From assembly GCF_003860585.1 (NCBI RefSeq), contig NZ_CP034159.1, forward strand, positions 1,798,001-1,862,000: a stretch of 64,000 nucleotides of DNA. Direction: 5' to 3'. The position numbers and the translations under genes are program-made. The DNA is from Kaistella carnis. GTDB lineage: Bacteria; Bacteroidota; Bacteroidia; Flavobacteriales; Weeksellaceae. Below are positions 63,420-64,000 of the stretch, in pieces. Position 1 is the first letter of the stretch, and every line of letters starts with the position of its first letter. A model generated the notes under the pieces. The model saw nothing but the letters and a program-made list of their open reading frames with translations. It did no database searches and was not told the origin of the DNA.

Positions 63420-63448
63420 AAAAAACCGCTTCTCATGGAGAAACGGTT
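63418..63448 (-). terminator. Terminator of the Ala-rich lipoprotein gene (possibly bidirectional)
   Basis: AAACCG-TTCTC pairs with GAGAA-CGGTTT across one mismatch, loop ATG. On the minus strand it is followed by seven T (A-run 63418-63424), 26 nt after the stop at 63474. The plus-strand gene stops at its edge. Confidence 0.8.
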
Positions 63449-63473
63449 TATAAGTTGTTAAAAACTTAGCTAA

Positions 63474-63815
63474 TTATTTAGCGTTAGCGTCTTTTACAGC
63501 ATCTTTAGCATCTTTAGCAGCATCTTTAGCAGCGTCAGCAGCACCTTTAGCAGCATCAGCAGCTCCAGAAGCAGCATCTTTAGCCATATCAGCACCAGCT
63601 TCAGTAGTTGCAGAAGCAGCATCTTTAGCAGCATCAACAGTTACAGCAGCAGCAGAATCAACAACAGTTGCAGCAGAGTCAGCAACCATAGCAGCTGAAT
63701 CAGACATAGCTACAGCAGTAGAATCAGCAGCGTTTGCAGTTTCTACAGTTTCAGTTTTGTTACAAGCTACTAATGCGATAGCTGCGAATCCAGCTAAGAA
63801 AAATGATTTTTTCAT
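63474..63815 (-). CDS. Alanine-rich repeat lipoprotein
   Basis: A 113-aa protein with a lipoprotein signal (MKKSFFLAGFAAIALVACNK, Cys18). The rest is built from Ala/Asp/Lys/Ser units: first DSTAVAMSDSAAMVADSAATVVDS, later AAKDAA-type repeats (KDAASGAADAAKGAADAAKDAAKDAKDAV). The 11-residue-like rhythm would form an amphipathic helix or coiled coil, as in LEA-like or Lpp-like proteins. A structural role at the outer membrane or in stress is possible but not shown. A TAnnTTTG box lies at 63874-63881, leaving a leader of about 54 nt. Confidence 0.82.
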   Translation of the reverse strand: MKKSFFLAGFAAIALVACNKTETVETANAADSTAVAMSDSAAMVADSAATVVDSAAAVTVDAAKDAASATTEAGADMAKDAASGAADAAKGAADAAKDAAKDAKDAVKDANAK

Positions 63816-63873
63816 AATAAAATAAATTAATTGTTTTGTTTTCTTTTTAATTGGTTCATCTAATTGAACAGGA

Positions 63874-63881
63874 CAAAGGTA
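63874..63881 (-). promoter_or_regulatory. Predicted -7 box of the Ala-rich lipoprotein gene
   Basis: CAAAGGTA reads TACCTTTG on the minus strand, a full TAnnTTTG match. An inverted repeat GTTCA-TGAAC-type (63855-63869) lies in the leader. Confidence 0.5.
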
Positions 63882-63895
63882 TAGCGAGAAATAAA

Positions 63896-63941
63896 TTTGT
63901 TTTGGAAAATTAATTGTAATATATTTGTAAAATCGTTTTAC
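63896..63941 (+). promoter_or_regulatory. Predicted promoter with palindrome, reading out of the window
   Basis: TTTG (63896-63899) and TATATTTG (63920-63927) are 20 nt apart. A perfect palindrome GTAAAA-TCG-TTTTAC (63927-63941) covers the expected start point, as an operator would. The gene it serves would lie beyond 64000. Confidence 0.5.
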
Positions 63942-64000
63942 AAAAATAGACCTCTGTAAACCAGTAAATTACATAAAAATAGCAATTGAGCGATTTAGAT

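Noticed and set aside
63480..63720. Imperfect GCAGCATCTTTAGCA-type repeats as a CRISPR-like array
   Set aside because: They encode the AAKDA repeats of a lipoprotein; spacing and units follow codons and there are no unique spacers.

Overview
The window looks like chromosomal DNA of a Flavobacteriia species, most likely of the Chryseobacterium/Kaistella group (Weeksellaceae). The signs are: AT-rich DNA; promoter boxes of the Bacteroidetes type (TTTG-N19-TAnnTTTG) and no clear Shine-Dalgarno sequences; two proteins with C-terminal type IX secretion (T9SS) sorting domains; a GLPGLI-family protein; a menaquinone-type SdhCAB; and zinc-free bL36. The genus is inferred from gene content and protein style, not from a 16S sequence. 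I saw no rRNA, tRNA, CRISPR array, prophage or transposase gene.

Layout. 1-2450: a small membrane protein, then rplM-rpsI-rpsB on the plus strand. 2480-12820: minus-strand genes for trmB, two secreted proteins of unknown role, a large secreted metzincin protease, a rlmD-lipoprotein-barrel cluster and a TlpA-like lipoprotein without its cysteines. 12945-19640: sdhCAB, a short ComEC and lpxB. 19618-24443: plus-strand DUF2480 and DUF937 genes, ribosomal protein THX (minus), a DUF2975/HTH pair and aspS. 24468-30682: minus-strand SDR, crotonase, SMUG2-like glycosylase, a GxxExxY gene between inverted repeats, paaZ with an extra C-terminal domain, and a lipoprotein. 30879-33632: gltA and eno. 34305-48454: the long minus-strand S10-spc-alpha ribosomal cluster, read rplC to rplQ. 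48513-53546: four genes that separate rplC from rpsJ. 53769-57239: the str cluster rpsL-rpsG-fusA-rpsJ. 57461-63450: plus-strand LRR/T9SS protein, dps, pncB, rmuC and a SpoU methylase. 63418-63881: an alanine-rich lipoprotein.

Most of the window is housekeeping: translation (about 30 ribosomal proteins, EF-G, IF-1, AspRS, RNA methylases), transcription (rpoA), secretion (secY), the TCA cycle and respiration (gltA, sdhCAB), glycolysis (eno), lipid A (lpxB) and NAD salvage (pncB). The accessory part is surface or secreted proteins and small genes of unknown role.

The points most worth following are: (1) a one-gene GxxExxY cassette between 28-nt imperfect inverted repeats; (2) four copies of an intergenic element made of a hairpin flanked by short direct repeats; (3) the S10 operon cut between rpsJ and rplC, with a terminator after rpsJ and a new full-consensus promoter before rplC; (4) the unassigned lipoprotein/891-aa secreted pair in that gap; (5) a PaaZ with a DUF1569/DinB-like tail. 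I did not find a clear-cut undescribed defence or mobile system; items 1, 2 and 4 come nearest. Database families are named from memory of their sequence pattern and were not searched.
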